DNA from: Nitrospirota bacterium
GTDB lineage: Bacteria; Nitrospirota; Nitrospiria; SBBL01; JAADHI01
Direction of reading: 5' to 3'
Assembly (NCBI GenBank): GCA_029261215.1
Contig: JAJDBT010000084.1
Span: 1-58,606 of the forward strand
DNA length: 58,606 bases
The notes under the pieces were generated by a model. It was not told where the DNA came from, searched no databases, and saw only the letters and a program-made list of their open reading frames with translations. The stretch's first letter is position 1, and the number at the start of each line of letters is the position of its first letter. The position numbers and the translations under genes were made by a program. Below, in pieces: positions 8,321 to 17,278 of the stretch.

Positions 8321-9229
8321 TTAGGACGATTGCGCTTCGCCTCGGCCCGGAAAAGTCAGTTCTGCGATGGCCGATTTATCCCATGCGCCCTTACCGAGAT
8401 CCACCAAAGCACAATACTGCGCATAGGTACTTTTTGCCAAAGGGAGGTTCAGACCTGCGTCCTCCGCCAACTGCAAGGCAATGCCGGAATCCTTGGCGGC
8501 GTGCTCTGCGGAAAAATAACAATCATGATCCCGCTCCTGCATGTCCACACCATCCGTTTCCAAGACCCTTGATGCCGCACCCGTTTGGGAGAACACCTCG
8601 CGCAGCATCGAAAGATCCAGTCCCAAGGCCGCGCCCAGCCCCAAACCCTCCGCCAGGGCCGCCGTATTCATATTCATCACCATGTTGACCAGTGCCTTCA
8701 CTTTAGCCGCTTCACCGGCGCCACCGACATAACGAATTGTTTTTCCCACTGATTTAAGCAAGGGAAACGCCCGATCAAAAGCTGTTTTTTTCCCACCGCA
8801 CATGAGATACAAAGTCCCTTCTCGTGCCTGCGGGATACTGCTCGCCATACAGGCCTCCAAGGTTTCGCCCCCCTGAGCATTGACCAATGCTTCAATTTCC
8901 ACATGAATCGCAGGGGACAAGGTCGCGCAGTTTATAAAAAGCCGGTCTTTCGCATAGAGAAGCAGACTCTCTGGGTCAGATGTTGAAAAAACCTTCTGCA
9001 TGGAGGCATCATCCGTAACGACAGTCAAAACCGTGTTCGATACCTGAGCCACACCCGCAGCCGTCACCGCAGCCTCACAGCCGAGTTCAGCTGAAAGGGT
9101 CTTTGATTTCGATGAATCGAGATCATAGACCGCCGTCACCACAAACCCTTCGTCTTTCAAGCGCCGGGCCATGTTCGCCCCCATCCGCCCCAAACCAACC
9201 AATCCGATCTGATATTTCGTATTATCCAC
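8321..9229 (-). CDS. NAD(P)-dependent dehydrogenase of the 3-hydroxyisobutyrate dehydrogenase family
   Basis: A beta-hydroxyacid dehydrogenase-type oxidoreductase of about 302 residues. The N-terminal Rossmann motif GLGRMGANMARRL binds the dinucleotide. The middle holds the family's substrate-binding region, and the helical domain carries the catalytic-lysine segment (KVKALVNMVMNMNTAALAEGL). The frame opens at a TTG (9235). A GTG at 9229 sits nine bases after the strong AAGGAGGT site and is the better start. The substrate cannot be told; succinic semialdehyde, tartronate semialdehyde and hydroxyisobutyrate enzymes share this pattern. It converges on the lipoprotein gene and stands alone. Confidence 0.85.
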   Translation of the reverse strand: MDNTKYQIGLVGLGRMGANMARRLKDEGFVVTAVYDLDSSKSKTLSAELGCEAAVTAAGVAQVSNTVLTVVTDDASMQKVFSTSDPESLLLYAKDRLFINCATLSPAIHVEIEALVNAQGGETLEACMASSIPQAREGTLYLMCGGKKTAFDRAFPLLKSVGKTIRYVGGAGEAAKVKALVNMVMNMNTAALAEGLGLGAALGLDLSMLREVFSQTGAASRVLETDGVDMQERDHDCYFSAEHAAKDSGIALQLAEDAGLNLPLAKSTYAQYCALVDLGKGAWDKSAIAELTFPGRGEAQSS

Positions 9230-9235
9230 GTTCAA

Positions 9236-9552
9236 ACACCTCCTTCACTTGAAGGTCTAAATACCCTCTTAAATAAAATCGACAGATTCACGCCAGAAAG
9301 GGCATAGTTTATGGCATTTTTTTTGAAAACACCAATGAGGAAATAAGGTCGAAGCGAAATAACCTGATCTCGCGGCGCGCTGAAAGAACAGGTCTAAAAC
9401 CGCCGTGAAATTCGGGGTTCAATAAAGAGATCTGCCTTTCACCGTGAACGAAAAACCTGCTGTTGACTTTTATATCGATTGACTTCTATTTTATCCATCA
9501 CCTGTTTCAGTAACAGACCATTCATCCAGAGAATAGAAGGAAAGCGAGCGTC
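9236..9552. other. Intergenic region between divergent genes
   Basis: 317 bases without a credible gene separate the divergent dehydrogenase and TIGR04282 genes. Near the right end TTGACTTYTAT occurs twice (9463 and 9479) as a 16-base direct repeat. The first copy gives a possible promoter TTGACT-N18-TATTTT (9463-9492) for the TIGR04282-hemW pair. Nothing else stands out. Confidence 0.4.
9463..9492 (+). promoter_or_regulatory. Possible sigma-70 promoter for TIGR04282-hemW
   Basis: TTGACT (9463-9468), 18 bases, TATTTT (9487-9492), about 60 bases before the start codon at 9553. The overlapping direct repeat means the -35 could also be the second TTGACT. Match is moderate. Confidence 0.35.
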
Positions 9553-10251
9553 ATGTCTGACTTACTGATTATTTTTGCAAAAGCCCCTGAACCTGGAAAA
9601 GTCAAAACCCGGCTCAGCCCAATCCTTTCCGAAGAGGATGCTGCAGATCTTCAAAAGGCGTTTATCCAAGATTTAATTGAACTCACTGAGGCCTTGACTC
9701 ACAAAAGCAGCACAGAACGCATCATCGCCTGCACCCCGATAACGCATTCTTTTTTTCAATCCTTACAACAAAAAGAAAACATCCGGTTAATGGCCCAGGA
9801 AGGTGCGGATCTGGGTGAACGTATGAAAAATGCGTTTCAATGGGGATTCAAAAACGATTTCAAGAACATTGTCATTATCGGATGTGATTCCCCCACTCTG
9901 CCTGTGGCCTTTATTCACGAGGCATTTGAAAAGCTTTCGAGCACGGATCTTGTTCTGGGACCCGGACTTGATGGCGGGTATTATTTAATTGGGTCGCGCG
10001 CACTATTTCCCGATCTCTTTATCGATCTCCCTTGGGGAACAGAAAGGGTGTTGAGCAACACTTTGGAAAAAATCAGCACAAACGGCTGCTCCCATTATCT
10101 GCTCCCTTTCTGGTACGATATTGACCGACCGAACGACCTGGCCCTGCTCAGAGCGCATCTCCCATATCTGAAACAACAGGAGAGCAGCATTGCAAAAGCC
10201 ACAGCGGCACTGCTCTTTGAAGACCCGGCAGAAGGGTTTTCAAAAGCATGA
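9553..10251 (+). CDS. TIGR04282/DUF2064 glycosyltransferase-like protein
   Basis: A 232-residue protein of the 'rSAM/selenodomain-associated transferase 1' family (DUF2064), a GT-A-like nucleotide-sugar fold. The hallmark start LLIIFAKAPEPGKVKTRLSP is complete, followed by IIGCDSPTLP and LGPGLDGGYYLIG, which hold the metal and nucleotide-binding positions. Some members act in arsenosugar synthesis; the substrate here is unknown and no ars genes are nearby. The stop overlaps the hemW start (ATGA at 10248), so the two are translationally coupled. Confidence 0.88.
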   Translation: MSDLLIIFAKAPEPGKVKTRLSPILSEEDAADLQKAFIQDLIELTEALTHKSSTERIIACTPITHSFFQSLQQKENIRLMAQEGADLGERMKNAFQWGFKNDFKNIVIIGCDSPTLPVAFIHEAFEKLSSTDLVLGPGLDGGYYLIGSRALFPDLFIDLPWGTERVLSNTLEKISTNGCSHYLLPFWYDIDRPNDLALLRAHLPYLKQQESSIAKATAALLFEDPAEGFSKA

Positions 10252-11369
10252 AATCGGTCGGACTCTATATCGATTTTCCCTTTTGCATCGCGCGCTGCGC
10301 CTTTTGCGCCTTTCATGTCGAGGGATTCCGATCTCGCTGGGCGACACAGTACATCGACGCGCTTTACAAAGAGATAGAACACTATGCCGCCCTGTCGACG
10401 CTTGCGGATTATACAATCCCAAGTCTTTACTTCGGCGGCGGCACTCCCAGCCTTTATGCCCCAGAGGTTTTAAATGACCTGATTTCACATTGTCAGACCC
10501 TTTTTAATGTCAGTCACAATGCCGAAATCACCCTCGAAGCCCACCCTGCAACCTTGAATCCGGAAAACCTTTCCCAGCTTTTCAAAGGAGGCGTTAATCG
10601 ACTGTCAATCGGGGTGCAATCTTTTTCAGATCCATATTTGACATTATTGGGAAGGAACCACACTGCAGATCAGGCAAAAAAAGCCATCCATGCCGCACGG
10701 GCCGCGGGTTTTGAGAACATCGCCATCGACCTGATTTTTGGCCTGCCAGAACAAAACATCCACGATTGGAAAAACACGCTTCAGGAAGCCATTTCCCTTT
10801 CGCCTGAACATCTCGCAATCTACGCCCTCTCCATTGAACAAGGGACGCTCTTTGCCAGAAAAGAAAAAGAAGGCCTGCTCACACTGCCTTCAGAAGATAC
10901 GAGCATTTTATGCTACAACACCGGCCGTTCTTTTTTAGGTGCCGCAGGCTATGAACAATATGAAATTTCTAATTTTGCAAAACCAGGATATGCCTGCCAA
11001 CATAACCGACGGTATTGGGACCGCGCCGAGACCCTCGGTTTCGGGCTTGCCGCTCATAGCTGTTTTAATGGAGAAGCACGTGCAAATACGGAAAGTATCC
11101 CGGACTATATTGATGCGCTTGCGGCGGGAAAGTTACCCGTGATTCAGCTTGAAAAATGTGATCCACTAAAATCACAGGTAGATCATATTATTTTTGGACT
11201 CAGAAAAACGGAAGGCATTCCGCTCGAACTCATCACCCAAACCCCTTTTTTGGAAAAAACCAGCCAATACCTGATTCAACAAGGGTGGTTACAACAGACA
11301 GGTCAACACCTTCAACTGACCCCGACGGGCATGTTGATGGCCGATGAAGTGGCCATGGCCTATCTTTAA
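10248..11369 (+). CDS. hemW: Radical SAM haem chaperone HemW
   Basis: A 373-residue cytoplasmic radical SAM protein. The cluster motif C13-x3-C17-x2-C20 (CIARCAFC) is followed by the SAM-binding YFGGGTPSL and the HemW signature HNRRYWDRAETLGFGLAAHS near residue 250, which distinguishes it from oxygen-independent coproporphyrinogen oxidase HemN (HemN has a longer N-terminus and a fourth cysteine). HemW binds haem and delivers it to respiratory enzymes. It overlaps the TIGR04282 gene by four bases. Confidence 0.92.
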   Translation: MKSVGLYIDFPFCIARCAFCAFHVEGFRSRWATQYIDALYKEIEHYAALSTLADYTIPSLYFGGGTPSLYAPEVLNDLISHCQTLFNVSHNAEITLEAHPATLNPENLSQLFKGGVNRLSIGVQSFSDPYLTLLGRNHTADQAKKAIHAARAAGFENIAIDLIFGLPEQNIHDWKNTLQEAISLSPEHLAIYALSIEQGTLFARKEKEGLLTLPSEDTSILCYNTGRSFLGAAGYEQYEISNFAKPGYACQHNRRYWDRAETLGFGLAAHSCFNGEARANTESIPDYIDALAAGKLPVIQLEKCDPLKSQVDHIIFGLRKTEGIPLELITQTPFLEKTSQYLIQQGWLQQTGQHLQLTPTGMLMADEVAMAYL

Positions 11370-11462
11370 AAATCTAGACACGACAGGCCTATCTACTAAA
11401 AAGACTGATTCTCCTCCCAGCACCCTACACATCTATCATAAATTATGATAGGATTCGGGGCC

Positions 11463-12473
11463 ATGAAACCCTCTATTCGCGCCTTAAGTTTTACAATACT
11501 GCTTCTTGCGCCCTTGCTACTTTTTTTAAAAGGGTCTTTCGGTGAGATTTCTTCACAAAAAAAAGAAGACCCCTACACGCGGGAAGAATGCCGTGAGTGT
11601 CATAACGGGCCACAGCGGCACCAAATCGACGACAGTAAAGACCCCTGGTGCGTACCCTGTCACGCCATGCATAATGTGGGAACCACCCTCGGCTTGAATA
11701 CCTTTTTCAAACAAATGAAGCGCACAACAGTCAGTGGAAATATCCATCCTGTAAACGAGGAAATCATCTTACAAAAGATGGTCACAATTCCGGCAGGCGA
11801 GTTTATCATGGGAGAAGACTTTACAAAAAAAAGTCTTGGCCCGCGCCATTCCGTTTATCTTGATGATTACGAAATCGACCAATATCCCGTCACCAATTTT
11901 TATTATCAAACCTTTGTAAAAGAAACGCATAGAGAACCCCCGCAAAGTTGGATGGGCAGCCGCTTGCCACCGGGCAAAGGCAACCATCCTGTTTCTTTTG
12001 TAAACTGGTTTGATGCCAATGATTATTGTGAGTGGGCCGGGAAACGCCTGCCCACAGAAGCGGAGTGGGAAAAAGCCGCACGTGGAACAGATGGACGCAT
12101 GTTTCCCTGGGGTAAAAAATATCGAAAACAGCATGCCAATGTCAGCCAGGAAGAGATTAACGACACCTCCCCGGTAAATGCTTTTCCCCTGGGAAAAAGC
12201 CCCTATGGTCTGTATGACATGGCCGGGAACGTTTTTCAATGGACATCAGACTGGTTTCTGCCCTATCCCGGAAATAAAGCGCCGCATCCTAATTTTGGAA
12301 CAACATTACGGGTTTTGCGCGGCGGATCATTTTTTGATTGCAGCAATTATCGCTGCGGCATTTCGTTTCAAACCTTTAACCGCATTGCACTGCTGCCGCA
12401 AACGTACGCGATTTCTGCCGGATTTCGTTGTGCAAGATCGCTTCAACCCAAACAAGAAAATGCAATTCAATAA
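11463..12473 (+). CDS. Secreted dihaem-motif / formylglycine-generating-enzyme-like fusion protein
   Basis: A 336-residue exported protein with two modules. After an N-terminal signal or anchor helix (about residues 5-27), two CxxCH sites follow, CRECH (43-47) and CVPCH (63-67), the binding motif for covalent haem c. From about residue 95 to the end lies a sulfatase-modifying-factor (FGE/SUMF1) domain: IPAGEFIMGED, DQYPVTNFYYQTF, GKRLPTEAEWEKAARG, GLYDMAGNVFQWTSDWF, VLRGGSFFDCSNYRC and GFRCA. The two cysteines in RGGSFFDCSNYRC lie near the catalytic pair of true FGEs but with one residue shifted, so catalysis is uncertain. ATG 11463 is preferred to ATG 11445 because AGGA lies ten bases before it. 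No sulfatase gene is nearby. An electron-transfer or surface-binding role is possible. Confidence 0.8.
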   Translation: MKPSIRALSFTILLLAPLLLFLKGSFGEISSQKKEDPYTREECRECHNGPQRHQIDDSKDPWCVPCHAMHNVGTTLGLNTFFKQMKRTTVSGNIHPVNEEIILQKMVTIPAGEFIMGEDFTKKSLGPRHSVYLDDYEIDQYPVTNFYYQTFVKETHREPPQSWMGSRLPPGKGNHPVSFVNWFDANDYCEWAGKRLPTEAEWEKAARGTDGRMFPWGKKYRKQHANVSQEEINDTSPVNAFPLGKSPYGLYDMAGNVFQWTSDWFLPYPGNKAPHPNFGTTLRVLRGGSFFDCSNYRCGISFQTFNRIALLPQTYAISAGFRCARSLQPKQENAIQ

Positions 12474-12502
12474 TCACATAACGACCGAGGAGAATCAGTA
12501 CG

Positions 12503-12958
12503 ATGAATTCAAAAACTCTGTTATTCACCCTGCTCAGCCTATTATGGCTTCCGATTCATGCGACGGCCGCTGAGTCGAACTGGGTACTTTTCGGCCAAGA
12601 CAAACTGTTTGATCATTATTATGATGAGGCCAATTTTTTACGCACACCGGATGATGTGATCGGCGTATGGATTAAAGTTATCCCGACAAAAAAAGAAGGG
12701 GTCGATTTTTTACTGGAAGAAAGACGAAAACGCGCTTTCCGTATGGAAGAGTACGAGGGCTATCAATTTACCGTCACCGCAATGGAAATCGACTGTGGCA
12801 GAAAATTCAGAGCACTCATCGAAAGCCGTGATTACGGAGAAAAAGGAAGGATCCTTGACAAGGTGAGCGCCGTGACAAGAAACTGGATACCGATCAGCTC
12901 CACCGATCATCCCTATGGTTTTTATCTCAAAATTCTCTGTAAAAAGAAACCTAAATAG
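12503..12958 (+). CDS. Secreted protein resembling surface-adhesin protein E
   Basis: A 151-residue protein with a clear signal peptide (residues 1-22, cleavage after ATA). The mature start NWVLFGQDKLFDHYYDEANFLRTPDDVIGVWIKVIPTK matches the pattern of the surface-adhesin E family: a short periplasmic beta domain in which a Tyr-Tyr-Asp motif is followed by VWxK. Two cysteines (MEIDCGRKF and LKILCKKK) may form a disulfide. Located 29 bases after the dihaem/FGE gene, so probably cotranscribed. The adhesin name comes from one Haemophilus member and should not be taken as function here. Confidence 0.6.
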   Translation: MNSKTLLFTLLSLLWLPIHATAAESNWVLFGQDKLFDHYYDEANFLRTPDDVIGVWIKVIPTKKEGVDFLLEERRKRAFRMEEYEGYQFTVTAMEIDCGRKFRALIESRDYGEKGRILDKVSAVTRNWIPISSTDHPYGFYLKILCKKKPK

Positions 12959-12986
12959 CGATTTGAAATCCATGATGACCCACTGA

Positions 12987-14255
12987 ATGAAAAAAATTGC
13001 CCTTCACTGGCAGATTTTAATTGCGCTTGGACTCGCCTTAATTGTAGGCATTCTTGTCCGGCAACTGCCCGAGGGCGCACAGGGCCTCGTTCTCGCCACC
13101 TTTGAATTCATCGGAAAAATCTTCCTGCAGGCACTCAGAATGCTGATTGTCCCCCTGATTGTCTCCTCAATCATCAACGGGGTTTCTGGCATTGGCACCG
13201 GAGAAGGTGTCGGGCGCTTGGGATTTAAAACGCTCTCCTACTATGTCGCCACCACCCTTTTCGCCACGATCATCGGATTAAGCACAGTCAACCTCATTCG
13301 TCCCGGAATTTCAAACGGCCTGCCGGTTGGGGAGCTGATTGGTTTGAGTGAAGACACGGCCGAAGTGATGGAAAAAATCGGACATCAAGACGCCACCCAG
13401 CTCGTAGATATTTTTCTACGCATGGTACCCACCAATATCGTGGCCGCAGCCGCAAATGGAGAAATGTTGGGATTGATTGTCTTCAGCCTGCTTTTTGGGC
13501 TGGCCATGACACGCTTGAAAGGACAGCATGCTGAAATCCTTTCCGGTTTTTGGCACGCCATTTTTTATGTCATGATGCGCCTGACAGAATGGATCATGCT
13601 TTTTGCGCCGATTGGCGTATTTGCCCTCGTCGCAAAGGTCGTGATCCTCACCGGGCTCGGAGCCCTAAAACCGCTCTTTTCTCTACTCTTTACCGTTTTA
13701 CTTGCGCTTGGCATTCATTTTTTTATTGTTCTGCCACTCCTATTGAAGTTCGTCGGCGGCATTCGTCCCATAGACCACTTTAAAGGCATGGCCCCTGCCT
13801 TGCTCACGGCATTTTCAACCAGCTCCTCCTCGGCAACCCTACCCATTACGATGGAATGTCTGGAAAAACGCGCGGGTCTCTCTAATCGGATGACCAGTTT
13901 TGTGATCCCGCTCGGCGCAACCGTCAACATGGATGGAACCGCACTTTATGAATCGATTGTCGCGATGTTTATCGCACAGGCCTATGGCATCGACCTGAGT
14001 ATCACCACCCAGTTCACGGTTGTATTGCTCGCTTTGCTTACGTCCATCGGGGTCGCGGGCATTCCTTCGGCAAGCCTTGTCGCTATTGTCATTATTCTTG
14101 AAGCCGTGGGCTTGCCCATTGAAGGGGTCGGACTCGTGCTTGGCATCGACCGCATTCTGGATATGTGCCGCACAGCTGTGAACGTCTTCAGCGATACCTG
14201 CGGCGCAGTCATCATTGGTCACACAGAAGGCGAAAAACCCTATGTCAAACCCTGA
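12987..14255 (+). CDS. Dicarboxylate/amino acid:cation symporter (DAACS family)
   Basis: A 422-residue inner-membrane symporter of the GltP/DctA type with the full set of family motifs: the serine-rich loop TSSSSATLPITMECLEK (HP1), the NMDGT motif in GATVNMDGTALYES (TM7), and the HP2/TM8 region GIPSASLVAIVIIL...GIDRILDMCRTAVNVFSDT. It imports glutamate, aspartate or C4-dicarboxylates with H+ or Na+. The MDGT and DRILDMCRTAVNV segments do not decide the substrate. The start at 12987 gives a normal N-terminus with a basic first segment. Confidence 0.9.
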   Translation: MKKIALHWQILIALGLALIVGILVRQLPEGAQGLVLATFEFIGKIFLQALRMLIVPLIVSSIINGVSGIGTGEGVGRLGFKTLSYYVATTLFATIIGLSTVNLIRPGISNGLPVGELIGLSEDTAEVMEKIGHQDATQLVDIFLRMVPTNIVAAAANGEMLGLIVFSLLFGLAMTRLKGQHAEILSGFWHAIFYVMMRLTEWIMLFAPIGVFALVAKVVILTGLGALKPLFSLLFTVLLALGIHFFIVLPLLLKFVGGIRPIDHFKGMAPALLTAFSTSSSSATLPITMECLEKRAGLSNRMTSFVIPLGATVNMDGTALYESIVAMFIAQAYGIDLSITTQFTVVLLALLTSIGVAGIPSASLVAIVIILEAVGLPIEGVGLVLGIDRILDMCRTAVNVFSDTCGAVIIGHTEGEKPYVKP

Positions 14256-14321
14256 AAAAGTCAAAAGGCATCGGAGCTTCATGTTTTCACAAAGATTTGA
14301 TTCGTGTAGAATGAAAGGGTT

Positions 14322-16037
14322 ATGAAAAATTTGATTAAATCAGACTCGAACACACAACTCGCTGCAAGTGTACTGAATCATCACTTAAAAGGCATCATGA
14401 TTACGAACCTTAAGGGCCGAATCATGGTCGTCAATGACGCATTTTCAAAGATCACAGGATATTCATCGGACGAAGTCATTGGGAAAAAACCGACGTTTCT
14501 ATATTCCGGACGACAGGGCGCTGATTTTTATAAAATCATTTGGGCAGAGCTGCATACTCTCGGCGAATGGCAGGGGGAAATCTGGAATCGGAGAAAAAAC
14601 GGCACGGTGTACCCTGAATGGCTCAGCATCAGCGGCATTCGGGACGACGAGGGAGAGATCACCCACTATGTTGCGATTTTTTCAGATATTACGGAACGGA
14701 AACTATCTGAAGAACGTCTTGTCTACCTCGCCCATCACAGCATTCTGACCGACCTTCCCAATCATCGGCTCATTTCTGAACGCCTGGCCCAGGCCATTAA
14801 ACAGGCCGAACGCAAAAAGAAAAAACTGGCCTTTCTCTCCATCGATCTGGATCATTTCAAACAGGTCAATGAAGCCTTTGGCCGCCCAGTCGGTGATGAA
14901 TTGCTCATTACGGTTTCCAATCGATTAAAAAGCGCGGTGCGCGACTGCGACACCATCTCTCATCTTTCGGGAGACAGCTTTGCCATTTTGCTCACAGAAA
15001 GCAGCGAAGTTGAACATACAGCGACCATTGCTCAAAAGATTCTAAACCTTTTATCCAAACCCACGACCCTGGATCAGCATACAATTATTATCAGCGCCAG
15101 CATTGGGATCAGCCTCTACCCCGCAGATGGCACAGACAATAAAACATTGATGGCTCATGCCGATCAAGCCATGAGCCGGGTCAAAAAACAGGGCTGTAAC
15201 GGCTATCAGTTTTACTCCGAGGAAATCGGAATCCATTCTCTCGAACGCATTGAACTTAAAATGGCCATACGAAGAGCACTTGAACGAAATGAGTTTGAAC
15301 TTTATTACCAACCCAAACTGGATCTTAAAACGGGTGAAATTACCTGCCTTGAATCACTCATCCGTTGGCAGCACCCAGAAAAAGGGCTCATTCTTCCGGC
15401 AGCCTTTATTCCGATGGCAGAAGAGACCAACCTGATTATCCCGATTGGGGAATGGGGACTCCGGGCGGCCTGTAAACAGGCTCGACGATGGATAAATAAA
15501 GGCATCCCACCGCTTCGGATTGGCGTTAATTTTTCAGCGCGTCAATTTCAACAGGAAGGCTTGCTCGAGAGTGTTCTCTCGGTTCTGCAAGAAAACGATC
15601 TGCCCTCCTCCGCACTCGAACTTGAAATTACTGAAAGCATTGCGATGGATCAGGTCGATAAAGGGATTAAAACAATGAACCAGCTCAATAAACACGGGGT
15701 CCGGCTCGCCATTGATGACTTTGGCATTGGCTATTCCTCTCTTGGGTATTTAAGACAGTTTCCGGTACATACGCTCAAGGTGGACCAATCCTTTATAAAG
15801 AATCTCACCACCAACAAAGACGATGCCGCCATCACCGCAGCAATTATCTCAATGGGACACAATCTGAATCTTGAAGTCATTGCCGAAGGGGTCGAAACCG
15901 AAAGCGAACTCGGCTTTTTAAAACAACATGACTGCGATGGCGTTCAAGGATACTATCTCAGCCGCCCCTTGCCCGCAGACATGCTCGAAGAGTTTCTGCT
16001 CACTGGAAACTACCGGGAACTCGCGGGGACCAGATAA
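14322..16037 (+). CDS. PAS-GGDEF-EAL protein, degenerate cyclase, probable c-di-GMP phosphodiesterase
   Basis: A 571-residue soluble signalling protein. A PAS domain (about 10-125; NDAFSKITGYSSDEVIGKKP) is followed by a GGDEF domain (about 135-300), whose signature is SGDSF at 216-220. It lacks the second Gly and Glu of GGDEF, so diguanylate cyclase activity is unlikely. The EAL domain (about 310-560) keeps the catalytic set: ESL (E344), NFSARQFQ, ELEITES, IDDFGIGYSS (about 465), LKVDQSFI, VIAEGVET and QGYYLSRPL. It probably hydrolyses c-di-GMP in response to a PAS-sensed cue, with the GGDEF domain as a possible GTP sensor. No membrane segment. A weak inverted repeat overlaps its stop (16037-16073). 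Confidence 0.9.
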   Translation: MKNLIKSDSNTQLAASVLNHHLKGIMITNLKGRIMVVNDAFSKITGYSSDEVIGKKPTFLYSGRQGADFYKIIWAELHTLGEWQGEIWNRRKNGTVYPEWLSISGIRDDEGEITHYVAIFSDITERKLSEERLVYLAHHSILTDLPNHRLISERLAQAIKQAERKKKKLAFLSIDLDHFKQVNEAFGRPVGDELLITVSNRLKSAVRDCDTISHLSGDSFAILLTESSEVEHTATIAQKILNLLSKPTTLDQHTIIISASIGISLYPADGTDNKTLMAHADQAMSRVKKQGCNGYQFYSEEIGIHSLERIELKMAIRRALERNEFELYYQPKLDLKTGEITCLESLIRWQHPEKGLILPAAFIPMAEETNLIIPIGEWGLRAACKQARRWINKGIPPLRIGVNFSARQFQQEGLLESVLSVLQENDLPSSALELEITESIAMDQVDKGIKTMNQLNKHGVRLAIDDFGIGYSSLGYLRQFPVHTLKVDQSFIKNLTTNKDDAAITAAIISMGHNLNLEVIAEGVETESELGFLKQHDCDGVQGYYLSRPLPADMLEEFLLTGNYRELAGTR

Positions 16038-16098
16038 GCGGGAAAACTGACGATTAAATCCATTTATCCCGCTCCCCCCAATAGGAGCGACAACAGCA

Positions 16099-16725
16099 AT
16101 GATGTCTACCAGCAAGGCCATTAAACATTGCGGGTTTCTCATCCTCATCACCCTATTGCTCAGCGCTTGCGCGACTTATCGGCCGACCGCACTCCACAAT
16201 GTCTGCGCCATTTTTCGTGGAGAAACCGAGTGGTACGAGGCCGCTCGGGATGCCAATAAAAGATGGGGCACCCCGATCTGGGTGATGATGGCCATCATGC
16301 ATCAAGAGTCCCGGTTTGTTGATGACGCACAACCCCCGCGCCCCTGGTTTCTTTTCATTCCGCTGCCCCGCCGCTCCTCCGCCTATGGATATGCCCAAGC
16401 ACAAGATCCGGCATGGAAAGATTATATAAGGGCTTCTGGCAACGGCGGGGCTGATCGTGATGATTTTGACGATGCGATCGATTTTGTCGGCTGGTACACA
16501 CATGCCACAAACAGAAAACTGGGGATATCAAAATGGGATGCCTACAACCAATATCTGGCTTATCATGAAGGCCGGGGCGGCTATCGAGAGGGCAGCTGGA
16601 AAAAGAAAGTCTGGCTCAAGCAGGTTGCCCAAAAAGTGAAGCGCAAATCAGCCGTCTATAATCAACAACTTAAAGCCTGTAAAGCGGAACTGGATGATGC
16701 AGTGGATGGATCGTGGTTTTTTTAG
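16099..16725 (+). CDS. Lytic transglycosylase-like lipoprotein
   Basis: A 208-residue lipoprotein: lipobox LSAC after an N-terminal hydrophobic segment, then a soluble SLT-like domain. The putative catalytic Glu is in PIWVMMAIMHQESRF (MxHQESRF, as in family 1 transglycosylases), followed by SSAYGYAQAQDPAWKDY and YLAYHEGRGGY, which match the GYAQ and YHEG motifs of SLT domains. It would cleave the MurNAc-GlcNAc bond of peptidoglycan in the periplasm. AGGAG lies ten bases before the ATG. Confidence 0.85.
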   Translation: MMSTSKAIKHCGFLILITLLLSACATYRPTALHNVCAIFRGETEWYEAARDANKRWGTPIWVMMAIMHQESRFVDDAQPPRPWFLFIPLPRRSSAYGYAQAQDPAWKDYIRASGNGGADRDDFDDAIDFVGWYTHATNRKLGISKWDAYNQYLAYHEGRGGYREGSWKKKVWLKQVAQKVKRKSAVYNQQLKACKAELDDAVDGSWFF

Positions 16726-16808
16726 TATTTAATGATGGGGTTCACCTGCTTCGGCGGACAATGCGCCCGCCTCGCCAGTGACAGAAAAGGTCGTCCGTCA
16801 TGATCAAT

Positions 16809-17135
16809 TCAGTGATCTACGGGGCATCCTCCAGTGACAGGTGCAGCCGGTTCGTCACCATACACCTCATGTTTCGGGCGGCTGGCAAGAATATGTTCTT
16901 TTCCCCAGTCGGTCACCTTTTGAAAAGCTTCCGAACGAATAAATGTATCAAAGGCGCCACGGGAATGCCACTCGGAGACAATCAGGTAAGAACGATTTTG
17001 AAATACATCCTTGTAAAGATTTGTCTTCTTATGCCCGGAGTCTGCGGACATCGCCTCCAAAACCAAGGCGAACTTTTTTTCGAAGGGCTGTTCCTTTCCC
17101 TCTAAAACTTCATAATTCATGCCGACTGTAATCAT
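16809..17135 (-). CDS. Antibiotic biosynthesis monooxygenase (ABM) domain protein
   Basis: A 108-residue dimeric alpha/beta-barrel protein of the ABM superfamily: MITVGMNYEVLEGKEQPFEKKFALVLEAM, then NRSYLIVSEWHSRGAFDTFIRSEAFQKVTDWG. Members include haem oxygenase-like and quinol monooxygenases as well as proteins of no known activity. After the fold comes an unusual tail ending in GGCPVDH. It lies upstream of, and in the same direction as, the cation antiporter gene, with 143 bases between. RBS AGAGGAAG. Confidence 0.75.
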   Translation of the reverse strand: MITVGMNYEVLEGKEQPFEKKFALVLEAMSADSGHKKTNLYKDVFQNRSYLIVSEWHSRGAFDTFIRSEAFQKVTDWGKEHILASRPKHEVYGDEPAAPVTGGCPVDH

Positions 17136-17278
17136 TATCTTCCTCTTTATTTATATGGACTGGGGTCTCAAAGACAAACCTGGATATGATAAGCCTAAGT
17201 CCGATCTGAATCAAGTAAAAATCATACAATGTGTTCATTCGACAAAAAGCAATCGTATGTTCCGAGATCCGACCCTCA

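Noticed and set aside
8290-8688. 132-residue plus-strand frame overlapping the dehydrogenase gene
   Set aside because: It lies antisense to a well-supported gene and is very rich in Pro and Arg, as expected of an antisense shadow.
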